A stretch of 64,000 bases of DNA from Arenimonas caeni (GCF_003024235.1 NZ_KZ679086.1:1-64000); one strand, 5' to 3'. Positions 45,085 to 55,219 are shown, counted from the first letter of the stretch. The notes: generated from the letters alone by a model not told the origin. Numbers and translations: made by a program.

Positions 45085-45818
45085 TCCCCATGGCTGCGCC
45101 CATCGGCCTGGTCGGCTTCGACGGCGACGACACGCTCTGGCACAGCGAGGGTTATTTCCGCGCGGCCCACGCCGAGTTCGAGGCCATCGTCGGCAAGTAC
45201 CTCGACCTCGCCGACGCAGGCCTGCACGAGCGCCTGCTCGAGACCGAGCAGCGCAACATCCGGCTCTTCGGCTACGGCGCCAAGGGCATGACGCTGTCGA
45301 TGGTGGAAACGGCCATCGCGCTCACCGGCCAGCGCATCGTGGCCGCCGACATCCATCGCATCGTCGAACTGGGCAAGGCCATCCTGTCGCATCCGGTCGA
45401 GCTGCTGCCGGGCATCCGCGCCGCGGTCGAGGCCGTGGCGCGCGAACTGCCGGTGGTGCTGATCACCAAGGGCGACCTGTTCCACCAGGAGGCCAAGGTG
45501 CGCGCCTGCGGCCTGGCCGACCTGTTCCGGCGCATCGAGATCGTCTCCGAGAAGGACGCCGGCACCTATGCCCGCGTGCTCTCGGAGTTCTCGCTCGAGC
45601 CCTCGCGCTTCGTGATGGTGGGCAATTCCCTGCGCTCGGACATCGAGCCCGTGCTGCGGCTGGGCGGCTGGGGCGTGCACATGCCCTACCACGTCACCTG
45701 GGCGCATGAACTCGAACACGGCCTGGGCCCGGAAGACGCCGCGCGCATGGCCAGCGTCGACGTGCCGGCGCAGATCCCGGCCGCCGTGGCGGCGCTCGTC
45801 GGCCGGGCCGGGGCCTGA
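45081..45818 (+). CDS. HAD-family hydrolase
   Basis: 245 residues. HAD motifs: GFDGDDTLWHSE (I), LITKGD (II, Ser/Thr position), Lys in EIVSEKDAGTY (III) and MVGNSLRSDIEPV (IV). The cap domain is alpha-helical and sits between motifs I and II, as in phosphoglycolate phosphatase-like enzymes. Substrate unknown. The GTG at 45081 overlaps the lipoprotein stop; an ATG nine bases later (45090) is an equally good start. Confidence 0.87.
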   Translation: MIPMAAPIGLVGFDGDDTLWHSEGYFRAAHAEFEAIVGKYLDLADAGLHERLLETEQRNIRLFGYGAKGMTLSMVETAIALTGQRIVAADIHRIVELGKAILSHPVELLPGIRAAVEAVARELPVVLITKGDLFHQEAKVRACGLADLFRRIEIVSEKDAGTYARVLSEFSLEPSRFVMVGNSLRSDIEPVLRLGGWGVHMPYHVTWAHELEHGLGPEDAARMASVDVPAQIPAAVAALVGRAGA

Positions 45819-45868
45819 GCCCGGAACGGGCTTGCCAATCCCGGGGCCCTCGAACACTCTGTGTTGCG

Positions 45869-47257
45869 ATGGAACCGGCCGCGATCGATGAACGGGGAAA
45901 GCACGCCCGCTGGCTCGAGCGTTCGGCGCTGACGGCCTCGGCCGCCGTGGCCATCATCAGCCTGCTGGCGCTGCTCGGTTGGTTCCTCGACCTGCCCTTG
46001 TTGCGCAGCGTGCTTCCCGGCCACGTGTCGATGAAGCCCAACACCGCCATCGGCATGCTCCTGGCGGCCACGGCGCTGGCAAGCTGTGCGCGGCCGGGCA
46101 GGCTGCCGCCGTGGGTGTCGGGCTGGGCCTCGCTGGCGGTGGGCCTGCTCGGCGCCGCCACGCTGTCGCAGCACCTTTTCGACATCGAACTGGGCATCGA
46201 CGACCTGCTGCTGCCCGATGGGTTGGAGAGCGCCGTCGGTCGCCAACCGGCCCGGATGTCGGAACTCACCGCCATCGCCTTCCTGCTGGTCGGCTCGATC
46301 GGCCTGATGGCCTGCCGGCGCATCGGCGCCTGGTTCGCCCAGGTCCTGGCGCTGGCCTTGCTGGCGACCGGCTTGTTCGCCCTGAGCGCCTACGGCTTTG
46401 CCATGGGTGCGGAAAACCTGCAGTTGCCCTTCCTGCCGCTGGGCCTGAACACCGCCGTGTGCGTCTTCCTGCTGGCGCTGGGCTGGCTGGTCTCGCAGCC
46501 GGGCGGTGGCCTGGCGCGGGTGTTGGCCAGCCCGGGCCTGGGCGGGGAACTGGGCCGCCGGACGCTGGGGCCGGCGTTGGTGGCGCCGGTGGTCGTGGCC
46601 TTCGTCGCCCAGCTGGTCGTGGGCCGTAACTGGCTGACGGAGGGAGCCGCCATCACCGGGATGGCGGTGGCCTCGGGGCTGTTCGTCACCGGCCTGGTGT
46701 GGTGGGGCGCCGACCTGCTCGACCGGCTCGAGCGCGAGCGTGCCCACAGCCGCCAGCTCCAGGCCAGCGTCCATACCGACGACCTGACCGGCGTCGGCAA
46801 CCGCCGCGCCTTCGATGAAGCCCTGGCGGCGCTTCTGGCGCGCCGCGCCAAGGGCGGCTCGCCCGTGTGCCTGCTGATGCTCGATCTGGACAACTTCAAG
46901 CGATACAACGACACCCACGGCCACCTCGCCGGCGACCGGGCCCTGCGCCTGGCGGGTGCGCTGCTGCGTGCCGCGATCCGCCCGGGCGACCTCGCGGCGC
47001 GCTACGGCGGCGAGGAGTTCGCGGTGCTGCTGCCGGGTATCGACCAGGAGCGGGCGCTGATGGTGGCCGAGCGACTGTGCCGCGACTTCCGCGTGGCCGA
47101 CTGGCCCGATGCGCCGGTGACGATCAGCCTTGGCGTGGCCGAGGCCTTTGCCGGCGAGTCGCCGGAATCGCTGGTGTCGCGCGCCGACGCCGCGCTCTAC
47201 CTGGCCAAGGCCGCGGGTCGCGACCGGGCGGTGGCGGCTCAGTCGCCCAGCGCGTAA
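45869..47257 (+). CDS. Diguanylate cyclase with multi-helix membrane domain
   Basis: 462 residues. About seven to eight membrane helices in the first 285 residues, with a motif VSMKPNTAIGMLLAATALA similar to MASE-like or histidine-kinase sensor modules. The GGDEF domain occupies about 300-455, with TDDLTGVGNRRAF at its start and GGEEF at the active site. Its end overlaps the convergent mipA gene by 19 bases. Third GGEEF-type cyclase in the window, and none carries an EAL domain. Confidence 0.9.
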   Translation: MEPAAIDERGKHARWLERSALTASAAVAIISLLALLGWFLDLPLLRSVLPGHVSMKPNTAIGMLLAATALASCARPGRLPPWVSGWASLAVGLLGAATLSQHLFDIELGIDDLLLPDGLESAVGRQPARMSELTAIAFLLVGSIGLMACRRIGAWFAQVLALALLATGLFALSAYGFAMGAENLQLPFLPLGLNTAVCVFLLALGWLVSQPGGGLARVLASPGLGGELGRRTLGPALVAPVVVAFVAQLVVGRNWLTEGAAITGMAVASGLFVTGLVWWGADLLDRLERERAHSRQLQASVHTDDLTGVGNRRAFDEALAALLARRAKGGSPVCLLMLDLDNFKRYNDTHGHLAGDRALRLAGALLRAAIRPGDLAARYGGEEFAVLLPGIDQERALMVAERLCRDFRVADWPDAPVTISLGVAEAFAGESPESLVSRADAALYLAKAAGRDRAVAAQSPSA

Positions 47258-48003
47258 CCCAGGCCGACGATCACGCTGGTGCGGCGGTCGTCGTCGACCA
47301 GCGGGCTGTCGGTGATCTCGCCGGGCAGCCAGGTGTGGCCGATGCGTGCGAACAGCTGCCAGCGTTCGCCCAGGCGGCGCGTGGCCAGCACCGAAAGCTC
47401 GGGCAGCAGCGCGGCGTCGCCTTCGTAGGCCGGGCGGCCGGGCAGGGCTTCGCCGGGGCGCACGCCGTAGTAGTAGTCCACCAGGTCGGAGCTCTGCCAG
47501 CGCAGCGCCACCGAGGGCAGGAAGCGCCACTGCCCGGCGCGCACCAGCCCCGTCCACGAGGCTTCGAGCTCCTCGCCGCCGCTGCGGTCGAGCACGTCGG
47601 TGGCGACCGAGACCTCGAACTGGCCGACGCGCGGCACCCGCCAGCCCAGCGCCATGCCAGCATCGAGCGAGAAGCGGCGGTCGTCCATGCCGGCCAGGTA
47701 CGGCGAGTCGGCGGCCTCGTAGCCGTCGCCGCGCGCCTGCACGAACGCGCTCAACTCCAGCGGGCCGCGCTCGACCAGGCGGAAGCCGCCGCGCAGGCCG
47801 CGCAGGTAGGCGCGCTCGCCCTCGAAGCGCACCAGCGGCACCACCAGCAGGTCTTCGTCGAGCTGGCGGTAGGGCGCGTCGCGCTCGATCGCGATCAGGC
47901 CCAGGGTCCAGCGCGGTTCATCGGCCGGCGCGGCGTCGGCCGGCCTGGCGTGGGCCAGCGGCGCGGCCAGCAGGGCGGCCAGCAGGGGCAGGGCGGTTCT
48001 CAT
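47239..48003 (-). CDS. MipA/OmpV family outer-membrane protein
   Basis: 254 residues. Signal peptide (1-19, ending AHA). The rest is a beta-rich barrel: alternating strands such as WTLGLIAIERDAPYR, LLVVPLVRFEGERAYLRG, and the terminal strand TSVIVGLGYALGD. MipA was described as a scaffold linking murein polymerase and MltA; OmpV-type relatives respond to antibiotics and salts. The start codon lies 9 bases from a long hairpin whose base includes the ribosome-binding GGAG. Confidence 0.85.
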   Translation of the reverse strand: MRTALPLLAALLAAPLAHARPADAAPADEPRWTLGLIAIERDAPYRQLDEDLLVVPLVRFEGERAYLRGLRGGFRLVERGPLELSAFVQARGDGYEAADSPYLAGMDDRRFSLDAGMALGWRVPRVGQFEVSVATDVLDRSGGEELEASWTGLVRAGQWRFLPSVALRWQSSDLVDYYYGVRPGEALPGRPAYEGDAALLPELSVLATRRLGERWQLFARIGHTWLPGEITDSPLVDDDRRTSVIVGLGYALGD

Positions 48004-48011
48004 GGATCACT

Positions 48012-48057
48012 CCGGTTCGACGGCGTCGCCACTGTCGGCGACGATCCGTCGAACCGG
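48012..48057 (-). promoter_or_regulatory. Extended hairpin in the mipA leader covering its ribosome site
   Basis: A 46-base perfectly paired structure: outer stem CCGGTTCGACGG / CCGTCGAACCGG (12 bp), inner stem GTCGCC / GGCGAC (6 bp), loop ACTGTC. On the minus strand it ends 9 bases before the mipA ATG, and the ribosome-binding GGAG (complement of 48010-48013) lies partly inside the outer stem. It also begins 18 bases past the tonB stop, so it may be an intercistronic attenuator. There is no T run. Confidence 0.6.
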
Positions 48058-48074
48058 CGTGAGTGTCCAGTGCC

Positions 48075-48743
48075 TCAGGGTAGCCGGAACACCACCGGCA
48101 CCAGCGCATAGGCGGCGACGGCGCGGCCGCCGCGCTGGGCCGGGTGGAAGCGCCAGCGCTCGAGCACCTGCAGGCGCGCGACGCGGTCGAGCTCGCGATG
48201 GCCGCTGCTGGCTTCGATCGACACTTCGACCGGCCGGCCGGCCTCGTCCACCAGCACGCGCAGCATCACCGTGCCCTCGTGGCCGGCCCGGAGCGCCTCG
48301 CGCGGGTAGCGCGGCGCCGGCGCCACGTCATAGGCCAGGGTCATCAGCGAGGGTGGGCCCGGGTCGAAGCTGGTTTGCGCGGCGCCGGTGTCGGTGTCCG
48401 GCGGCGAGAAGATCTCGCCGTTCTCGAACACGGGCGCGTCGCTGGCGGCCGGAACCGTCGGCGTGAGCCGCACCGGCGGGCTCTGCGGCTGCGGCTGCAC
48501 CTGCTGGACGGGCAGCGGGGGCGGCACGGTGGCCGGGATCTCCGGCCTCGGCGCGGGCTCGAACAGCACGATGGTGGGATCGCTTTTCGGCTTGCCGGCC
48601 GGCGGCGACCAGCTCGAGGGCAGCATCAGCAGGCCGAGCACGACCAGGTGCACGGCGATGGCCAGGGTATTGCCGGCGACGCGCTTGGCATCAAGGCGCG
48701 CGAGCGGCGGAACGGACGACGGATGGGGCAGGCTGCGGACCAT
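48075..48743 (-). CDS. tonB: TonB-family energy transducer
   Basis: 222 residues. Short cytoplasmic N-terminus, one membrane anchor (about residues 27-45, NTLAIAVHLVVLGLLMLPSSW), a Pro-rich periplasmic spacer (about 50-105), then the TonB C-terminal domain (about 130-220, APRYPREALRAGHEGTVMLRVLVDEAGRPVEV). It couples the proton-motive force to outer-membrane receptors. No exbB/exbD are adjacent, so it is either an accessory TonB or uses an ExbBD from elsewhere. The ATG at 48743 follows GGAGGTGTTCC. Confidence 0.85.
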   Translation of the reverse strand: MVRSLPHPSSVPPLARLDAKRVAGNTLAIAVHLVVLGLLMLPSSWSPPAGKPKSDPTIVLFEPAPRPEIPATVPPPLPVQQVQPQPQSPPVRLTPTVPAASDAPVFENGEIFSPPDTDTGAAQTSFDPGPPSLMTLAYDVAPAPRYPREALRAGHEGTVMLRVLVDEAGRPVEVSIEASSGHRELDRVARLQVLERWRFHPAQRGGRAVAAYALVPVVFRLP

Positions 48744-48880
48744 GGAACACCTCCTTCGCTGGGGTGGGTGGCAAGTCCTTGAACGTGCCCGCGACGCCGT
48801 CGGGGTTGGCGCGCTCCGTTCGTCGTTGCCCCGAAAGTGCCGCCACACCGCCTGCACGCGCAAGCGTTAGCATGGGCCCC

Positions 48881-49330
48881 ATGGCGCGGATCACGTTTCC
48901 CGGTTGGTTGCCGTTCATGCTGGCGCTCGCGCTCGCGGGCTGCGGCCGCGCGGGCGAAGACGCGGGCCCGCCGGCGGCCGCCGCGCTGGCCGCCGATGAC
49001 GGCGAGGCCTTCGACCTGGCCTGGCAGGGCGTGCTGCCCTGCGCCGACTGCGCCGGCATCCGCACCCGCCTGCGCCTGTGGCGCGACGACGCCGGCCAGG
49101 CCTTCGAACTCGAGGAAACCTACCTCGGCGTCGAGGGCGACAATGTGTTCAGCACCTCGGGTGCCTGGCGCCTTGAGCAGGATGGCGGCACGCAGGCGAC
49201 CCGCTATCGCCTGGGCAGCGAAGGCGGCGGCCTGGGCTTCGAGCTGCTGGCCGACGGCAGCCTGCAGCTGCTCGACGCCGACGGCGAACCGCCGGCCGAG
49301 GCGGCGGCCTATCGGCTGCACCGCCTCTGA
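48881..49330 (+). CDS. NlpE-like copper-resistance/envelope-stress lipoprotein
   Basis: 149 residues. Lipobox LALAGC (Cys21). The mature domain matches the N-terminal NlpE fold, with the diagnostic LPCADCAGIRTRLRL (CxxC, about residues 55-69). The C-terminal OB domain of E. coli NlpE is missing, as in many short family members. NlpE signals surface contact and lipoprotein defects to Cpx. TAGCAT ends 7 bases before the ATG; another in-frame ATG lies 9 bases upstream. Divergent from tonB. Confidence 0.82.
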   Translation: MARITFPGWLPFMLALALAGCGRAGEDAGPPAAAALAADDGEAFDLAWQGVLPCADCAGIRTRLRLWRDDAGQAFELEETYLGVEGDNVFSTSGAWRLEQDGGTQATRYRLGSEGGGLGFELLADGSLQLLDADGEPPAEAAAYRLHRL

Positions 49331-49362
49331 GGCAAGGCACCGGCCGCAGCGTGTGCGGCAGG

Positions 49363-50121
49363 TCAGTGCGCGGTGTAGCCGCCGTCGATCGCCAGCTCGG
49401 CGCCGGTGACGAACTTCGATTCGTCCGAGGCCAGGTACACGACGCCCCAGGCGATATCGTCGACGTCGCCCATGTGGCCGAGCGGATGCAGGCTGCCCAC
49501 GCCTTCGCGGGTGGCGCCGCTGGCCTTGAGGTGGCCCTCCACCATCGGCGTCCAGATGAAGCCCGGGTGCACCGAGTTCACGCGGATGCGGTCGGCGGCG
49601 TAGCACATCGCATCGGTCTTGCTCATCAGCCGCACCGCGCCCTTGGACGCGTGGTAGGCCGGCACGTCGGGCGCGCCGACCAGGCCGTAGATGGACGAGA
49701 GGTTGATGATGCTGCCGTGGCCGGCGGCCTTCATGTGCGGGATCGTGTGCTTGCTGCAAAACAGCACGCCCTTGACGTTCACCGCCTGCACCCGGTCCCA
49801 CTCGGCCTCGGTGATCTCGTGGGTAAGCTTGGTCGAGCCCGAGATGCCGGCGTTGTTGACCAGCACGTGCAGGCCGCCGAATTCGGCCGCGGCTTCGTCC
49901 ACCGCTTTCTTCACCGCCGCTTCGTCGGCGACATCAACGTGCCAGTAGCGGGCGCGCGCACCCTTGGCGCGCAGCGCCGCGGCCACGGCCTCGCCCTCGG
50001 TGTCGTGCAGGTCGAAGATGGCCACGGCGCCGCCTTCCTCCGCCAGGCGTTCGGCGCAGGCGCGGCCGATGCCGAGTGCAGCGCCGGTGACGATGCAGGA
50101 CTTTCCCTTGACGCGATCCAT
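49363..50121 (-). CDS. Short-chain dehydrogenase/reductase
   Basis: 252 residues, classical SDR. Cofactor motif TGAALGIG (12-19), acidic residue at the end of beta-2 (IFDLHD), which suggests NAD+ preference, NNAG (about 89-92), catalytic Ser in INLSSIYG and YHASK (about 155-159). Resembles cyclopentanol/glucose dehydrogenase-type SDRs; the substrate is unknown. Convergent with the NlpE-like gene. Confidence 0.9.
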   Translation of the reverse strand: MDRVKGKSCIVTGAALGIGRACAERLAEEGGAVAIFDLHDTEGEAVAAALRAKGARARYWHVDVADEAAVKKAVDEAAAEFGGLHVLVNNAGISGSTKLTHEITEAEWDRVQAVNVKGVLFCSKHTIPHMKAAGHGSIINLSSIYGLVGAPDVPAYHASKGAVRLMSKTDAMCYAADRIRVNSVHPGFIWTPMVEGHLKASGATREGVGSLHPLGHMGDVDDIAWGVVYLASDESKFVTGAELAIDGGYTAH

Positions 50122-50200
50122 GGCCAGGCTCCTTCGTTTGAGTGGCCGCCAGTTTGCATCGAATCCGGGGCCGGGTTTTGACCGGGGTCAGTTGCCGGCC

Positions 50201-50605
50201 TCAGGCCGGGCGGATCGGCAGGCCCAGGTCGTTGCGGCTGCGCCCCAGCCCCAGCCCGTAGCGCAGGCTTTCGCCGATGCGTTCGGCATAGCCCTGCAGG
50301 CGTTCGGCGTCGGCCGGGGCAAGGCGCTCGGCGGTGGTCTCCCGCCACAGGGCCAGCCAGCGCGGGAAGTGGTCGGCGGTGATGTCCTGGCGGGCCTGGT
50401 GCGCGGCCATCGGGTTGCCGCGGTAGCTGCGCGTGCCCAGCGCCACCGAGCTCCAGAACGTCGTCAGCAGCCGCTTGTGCTCGTCCCAGTCGTGCACGGC
50501 GTCGTTGAACACCGGGCCCAGGGCGGGGTCGCGCCGGACCTTGTCGTAGAAGGCGTCGACGAGGCCGGCCAGGGCGGCTTCGTCGAGCGTGGTCGTCTCG
50601 TCCAT
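50201..50605 (-). CDS. Group III truncated hemoglobin
   Basis: 134 residues. Matches the group III (ctr) pattern: FYDKVRRDPALGPVFND, HDWDEHKRLLTTFWSSVALGT (with the distal-side HxxW/Trp-rich region), YRGNPMAAHQ and HFPRWLALWRETTAERL with the proximal His. Group III globins have very high oxygen affinity and are linked to nitrosative or oxidative stress; a specific role cannot be read here. It lies divergent to the small DUF6522-like gene. Confidence 0.85.
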   Translation of the reverse strand: MDETTTLDEAALAGLVDAFYDKVRRDPALGPVFNDAVHDWDEHKRLLTTFWSSVALGTRSYRGNPMAAHQARQDITADHFPRWLALWRETTAERLAPADAERLQGYAERIGESLRYGLGLGRSRNDLGLPIRPA

Positions 50606-50718
50606 GCGCCCATTCTAGGCGCTGGCCACGCCCGGGGCCGGGGGCCGGCCTGATCCAGGTCAGGGAAGCGGGCCGCCGGTGGCCGGAACATGGCCCCAGT
50701 TCGCGAGGGAGCCCCGCC

Positions 50719-51051
50719 ATGGCCATCGAATGGAACGACCACGAATCGCACGGCCTGCCCGGCGTGTCCGAGGCGCTGGACGCCGCCGGCGTGGAAACCG
50801 GGGCCGTCGACGCCCTGCAGGTCACCCTGCTGCCGGAGCCGCCGCCCGTGGAGGTCGATGCCCGCCTGGTGGCCGAGGGCCTGGGCCTGGATCCGGCCCA
50901 GGTGCCGGCGATGGTGGCCGACCGCCGCATTGCCACGCTTTGCGAGCGGGGCGTGGGCGAGGACGCGGGGCTGTTCCGCTTCACCTTCTACTACCGCGGC
51001 CAGCGCTTCCGGCTGGTGACCGACGCCGACGGCGAGCCGGTCGAGGGCTGA
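50719..51051 (+). CDS. Small DUF6522-like protein
   Basis: 110 residues. The core (VEVDARLVAEGLGLDPAQVPAMVADRRIATLCERG...) and closing FRFTFYYRGQRFRLVTDADG resemble the DUF6522 family, found next to nitric-oxide or heme-related genes in proteobacteria. There is no signal peptide. The N-terminal 40 residues are acidic and unusual. The ribosome site is GAGGGAG. Divergent from the truncated hemoglobin, 113 bases away, so joint regulation is possible. Convergent with the phosphate transporter. Confidence 0.6.
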   Translation: MAIEWNDHESHGLPGVSEALDAAGVETGAVDALQVTLLPEPPPVEVDARLVAEGLGLDPAQVPAMVADRRIATLCERGVGEDAGLFRFTFYYRGQRFRLVTDADGEPVEG

Positions 51052-51057
51052 GATCCC

Positions 51058-52656
51058 TCAGCGCGCGGGCCGGGCCAGCAGCCGGGCGGCCTTGGCGGCC
51101 TGCTGCGTGGTGCGCCGCAGGTCGCTGAAGCTGCGCAGCAGCGCGTCCATCGACTCGATCGGCAGGCGGCCGTCGGCGCCGGCGGCCAGCAGCGCCTCCT
51201 TGAGTTCCGCGTACGTCGCCTCGAAGCGCTCGGACTGCTGCGGGGACAGGGGCGCGAACGGTGCCTGGGCCGGGTCGAGCTGGACCAGCAGGTCGTCGGC
51301 CTCGCGGGCCAGGCCCAGGATGTGCAGCCGCAGCGGGCCGTCGGCCAGCGCCGCGAAGGCGGCGTGGCCGGCGCCGATGCCGGCGCCCCGCTCGTGGCAG
51401 TCGTCGAAGTAGTGCTGCACGCGCAGCAGCTTGGCCAGTGCGTCGGCGGTGGTTTCCGACATCGAGGCGCGGGCGACGTTGGCGCTGAAGGCGCGGATGG
51501 CGCCCGACAGGGCGTCGTAGCCCTCGTCCCGCGGCAGCGGCGGCTGGCCCTGCAGCCGGGCCAGGCCGGACCGGGCCTGGACGATGGCCTTGCGCCCGAG
51601 CCGGTAGATCTCCCGGCGCAGCGCATCGACCGCCAGCGAGGGCACCGAGGCCACGTTCTGGTCGAGGTAGCGCGGCTGGCCGGCCGATTCGTCGTGGCCG
51701 CGGAAGCGGCGGCGGAGCATCGCCGCCAACCGGTCGGCCAGCGGCCACATCAGCAGCACGCCGAGCACGTTGAAGACGGTGTGGAAGAGGGCCAGGGCGG
51801 TGGCCGGCGAGTTGTCCAGGTCGAGCCAGTCGCCGAGCAGACCGATGCCCCGGATCATCCAGGGCAGGATGGACATGGCCACCACGCCGGTGACGACGTT
51901 GAACAGCACGTGTGCGCTGGCCGCCCGCTTGGCGTTGGCGGTGGCGCCGATCGCCGCGAGCATGGCGGTGGCGGTGGTGCCGATGTTGGCGCCGATGACC
52001 ATCGCGGCGGCGTCGGTCACCGACAGCGAGCCCGTGTGGGCCAGCGTCAGGGTGACCGCCAGCGAGGCGCTCGAGGACTGCATCACCAGGGTGAGCAGGG
52101 CGCCGGCGAGCACGTAGGCCGGCACGGCGAAATAGGCGCCGCCCAGCCCCGAAAGGTCCAGGGCCGCGCCGTCGATGCTGAAGGCCTCCTGCAGGAAGCC
52201 GATGCCCAGGAACAGCACGCCGAAGCCGGTGAGCGCCGTGCCCAGGGCCGCCCGCCGGGTGTCGGCGCCGGTCAGGCGCAGCGCCATGCCCAGGCCGATC
52301 ATCGGCATGGCGGCGGCATCGACGTCGAGCTTGAAGCCCACCAGCGCCACCAGCCAGCCGGTCACGGTGGTGCCGACGTTGGAACCAAACAGCACCCACA
52401 GCGACTGCGAGAACGTGAGAAGGCCGGCGTTGACGAAGCCGATCGCCGCCACCGTCACCGCGCTCGAGGACTGCACCACCGCGGTGAACGTGATACCCGA
52501 GAGCAGGCCGCGCAGCCGGGTCTGGGTCGAGGTGGTGAGCACCCGGCCCAGGGCCGGGCCCGCAGCCTGCTTGAGGCCATCGGTCATCAGCACCATGCCC
52601 AGCAGGAACAGGCCGATGCCGCCCAGCGTCGCGCCGATGCCCAGGCCTTCGATCAT
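51058..52656 (-). CDS. Na+/Pi cotransporter with C-terminal PhoU-like domain
   Basis: 532 residues. Two inverted PNaS repeats with the QSSSA signatures (VVQSSSAVTVAAIGFVNAG and VMQSSSASLAVTLTLAHTG) and roughly eight membrane segments up to residue 310. A helical PhoU-like cytoplasmic domain follows (about 340-530, SVPSLAVDALRREIYRLGRKAIVQAR). Mediates sodium-driven phosphate uptake or export, as in the NptA/YjbB family. The ATG at 52656 was chosen because the first transporter helix begins there; an upstream 118-residue extension is shadow. Confidence 0.93.
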   Translation of the reverse strand: MIEGLGIGATLGGIGLFLLGMVLMTDGLKQAAGPALGRVLTTSTQTRLRGLLSGITFTAVVQSSSAVTVAAIGFVNAGLLTFSQSLWVLFGSNVGTTVTGWLVALVGFKLDVDAAAMPMIGLGMALRLTGADTRRAALGTALTGFGVLFLGIGFLQEAFSIDGAALDLSGLGGAYFAVPAYVLAGALLTLVMQSSSASLAVTLTLAHTGSLSVTDAAAMVIGANIGTTATAMLAAIGATANAKRAASAHVLFNVVTGVVAMSILPWMIRGIGLLGDWLDLDNSPATALALFHTVFNVLGVLLMWPLADRLAAMLRRRFRGHDESAGQPRYLDQNVASVPSLAVDALRREIYRLGRKAIVQARSGLARLQGQPPLPRDEGYDALSGAIRAFSANVARASMSETTADALAKLLRVQHYFDDCHERGAGIGAGHAAFAALADGPLRLHILGLAREADDLLVQLDPAQAPFAPLSPQQSERFEATYAELKEALLAAGADGRLPIESMDALLRSFSDLRRTTQQAAKAARLLARPAR

Positions 52657-52756
52657 CGCTCCCCTCCCTAGTCGTTCCGTGGCCGATGATAGCGCCCGCC
52701 GTGCCGGCCCAGCGCCGGCTCGGGTATCCTGCGCGCCCTTGAACGGGTGAGCGGAC

Positions 52757-53749
<993 letters not shown>

Positions 53750-53780
53750 GCGTCCCGCGAACCGCACGGAGGACCCCGCC

Positions 53781-54269
53781 ATGAGCTTCAGACTCACGTC
53801 CGCCAGCTTCCAGGACGGCGACACGCTGCCCGACCTGCACGTCAAGGCGATGGGCGACACCTCGCCGCACCTGCGCTGGTCCGGCGCGCCGGCCGGCACC
53901 CGCAGCTTCGCCATCACCTGTTACGACCCGGACGCGCCCACCGGTTCGGGTTTCTGGCACTGGACCGTGGCCAACCTCCCGGCCGACGTCACCGAACTGC
54001 CCGCCGGCGCCGGCAGCCGCGACGGCCGCGACCTGCCGCCGGGCGCGGTGCAGGGCCGCACCGACTACGGTTACGCCGGTTTCGGCGGCGCCGCACCGCC
54101 GCCGGGCCACGGCCCGCACCGCTACATCTTCACCGTGTTCGCGGTCGACACCGAGCGGCTCGACGTCGGCCCGGACGACTCGGGCGCGGTGTTCGGCTTC
54201 AACCTGCATTTCCACACCCTGGCCCGGGCCTCGATCACCGCGACCTACGAGAACCGGGGCCAGGGGTGA
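53781..54269 (+). CDS. YbhB/YbcL family (PEBP-like) protein
   Basis: 162 residues. Phosphatidylethanolamine-binding-protein fold: [33 protein letters not shown] and [19 protein letters not shown] carry the ligand-pocket DPDAP and GPHRY motifs. There is no signal peptide. The biochemical role is unknown. The ribosome site is CGGAGGA. The stop overlaps the next gene (GTGA). Confidence 0.92.
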   Translation: MSFRLTSASFQDGDTLPDLHVKAMGDTSPHLRWSGAPAGTRSFAITCYDPDAPTGSGFWHWTVANLPADVTELPAGAGSRDGRDLPPGAVQGRTDYGYAGFGGAAPPPGHGPHRYIFTVFAVDTERLDVGPDDSGAVFGFNLHFHTLARASITATYENRGQG

Positions 54270-55177
54270 TCACCCGCGACCCGGCCGCCTTCCTGGCGTT
54301 CGCGCGCACGCTGGCGCCGGACTTCGGCCCGGCCTGCGCGCGCGCGGCCTTCCTGGTGGCGCCCGAGGGCTTCGCGCTGGCGGCCGAGTCGGCCTCCGAC
54401 AACGCCTACATGGACCTGTCGGTGGCCGTGGACCCGGCGCGCGCCCTGGCCCAGCACCGGGCGCTGCAGGCGGCGCTGGCGCAGGACCTGCCGGTGCTGT
54501 GTTTCCCGGGCGACCCGGCCGCGCCCGACGGCCTGTTCCCCAACAACGTCTTCGCCACCGCGCCCGGCCGCCTGCTGGTCGGGCGCATGCGCCACCCGGT
54601 GCGCCAGCGCGAGGCCGAGCGGCCCGACATCCGCGGGTTCTTCACCGGCCTGCTGGGCTATCGCGAAATCGACCTGCGGCAGTCGCCGGGCCTCTGCGAG
54701 CTCACTGGCTCGGTGGTCATCGACCGGGCCCGCGGCATCGCCTTCGCCGGCCTCGGCGAGCGCTGCGACGAAGCCGGCGCCGCGGCGCTGCACGCGGCCC
54801 TGGGCCTGCGCGCCACCCTGCTGTTCGAGCTGGCCCCGGGCGAGTACCACGCCAACGTGGTGATGAGCGTGCTGGCGGGCCGCGCTCTGGTCATCGCGCC
54901 CTCGGGCTTCGCCGACCCGGCCGTGCCGGCGGCCATCGCCGCGCTCTACGCCCCGGCGGTGGTCGAACTGACGCCGGCGCAGAAGCAGGCTTTCGCCGGC
55001 AACTGCATCGCCCTGTGCGCCGGACGCGTGCGCATCAGCCAGGCCGGCGCCGAGGCCCTGGTCCAGGCCCAGCGCGACACCCTGGCGGGCGCCGGCTTCG
55101 TGCCGGCCCCGGTGCCCCTGGATGAAATCGAGAAGGCCGGCGGTTCCTTGCGCTGCTGCGTGGCCGAAATCTACTGA
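54266..55177 (+). CDS. Amidinotransferase-fold protein (arginine deiminase-related, CtlX type)
   Basis: 303 residues with a GTG start. Pentein-fold enzyme: FPNNVF (about residues 90-95) with the conserved Asn, HANVVMSVL with the catalytic His (EYHANVV, about residue 193), and the C-terminal nucleophile Cys in [10 protein letters not shown]. Glu/Asp ligands near GLCELTGS. This resembles citrulline-ligase-like and dimethylarginine-hydrolase-related proteins; the substrate is unproven. Coupled to the PEBP-like gene by GTGA. Confidence 0.85.
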   Translation: MITRDPAAFLAFARTLAPDFGPACARAAFLVAPEGFALAAESASDNAYMDLSVAVDPARALAQHRALQAALAQDLPVLCFPGDPAAPDGLFPNNVFATAPGRLLVGRMRHPVRQREAERPDIRGFFTGLLGYREIDLRQSPGLCELTGSVVIDRARGIAFAGLGERCDEAGAAALHAALGLRATLLFELAPGEYHANVVMSVLAGRALVIAPSGFADPAVPAAIAALYAPAVVELTPAQKQAFAGNCIALCAGRVRISQAGAEALVQAQRDTLAGAGFVPAPVPLDEIEKAGGSLRCCVAEIY

Positions 55178-55219
55178 GTCGTGAACCCTCGTTTTCTCGC
55201 AACTTATTGATGCAATTAG

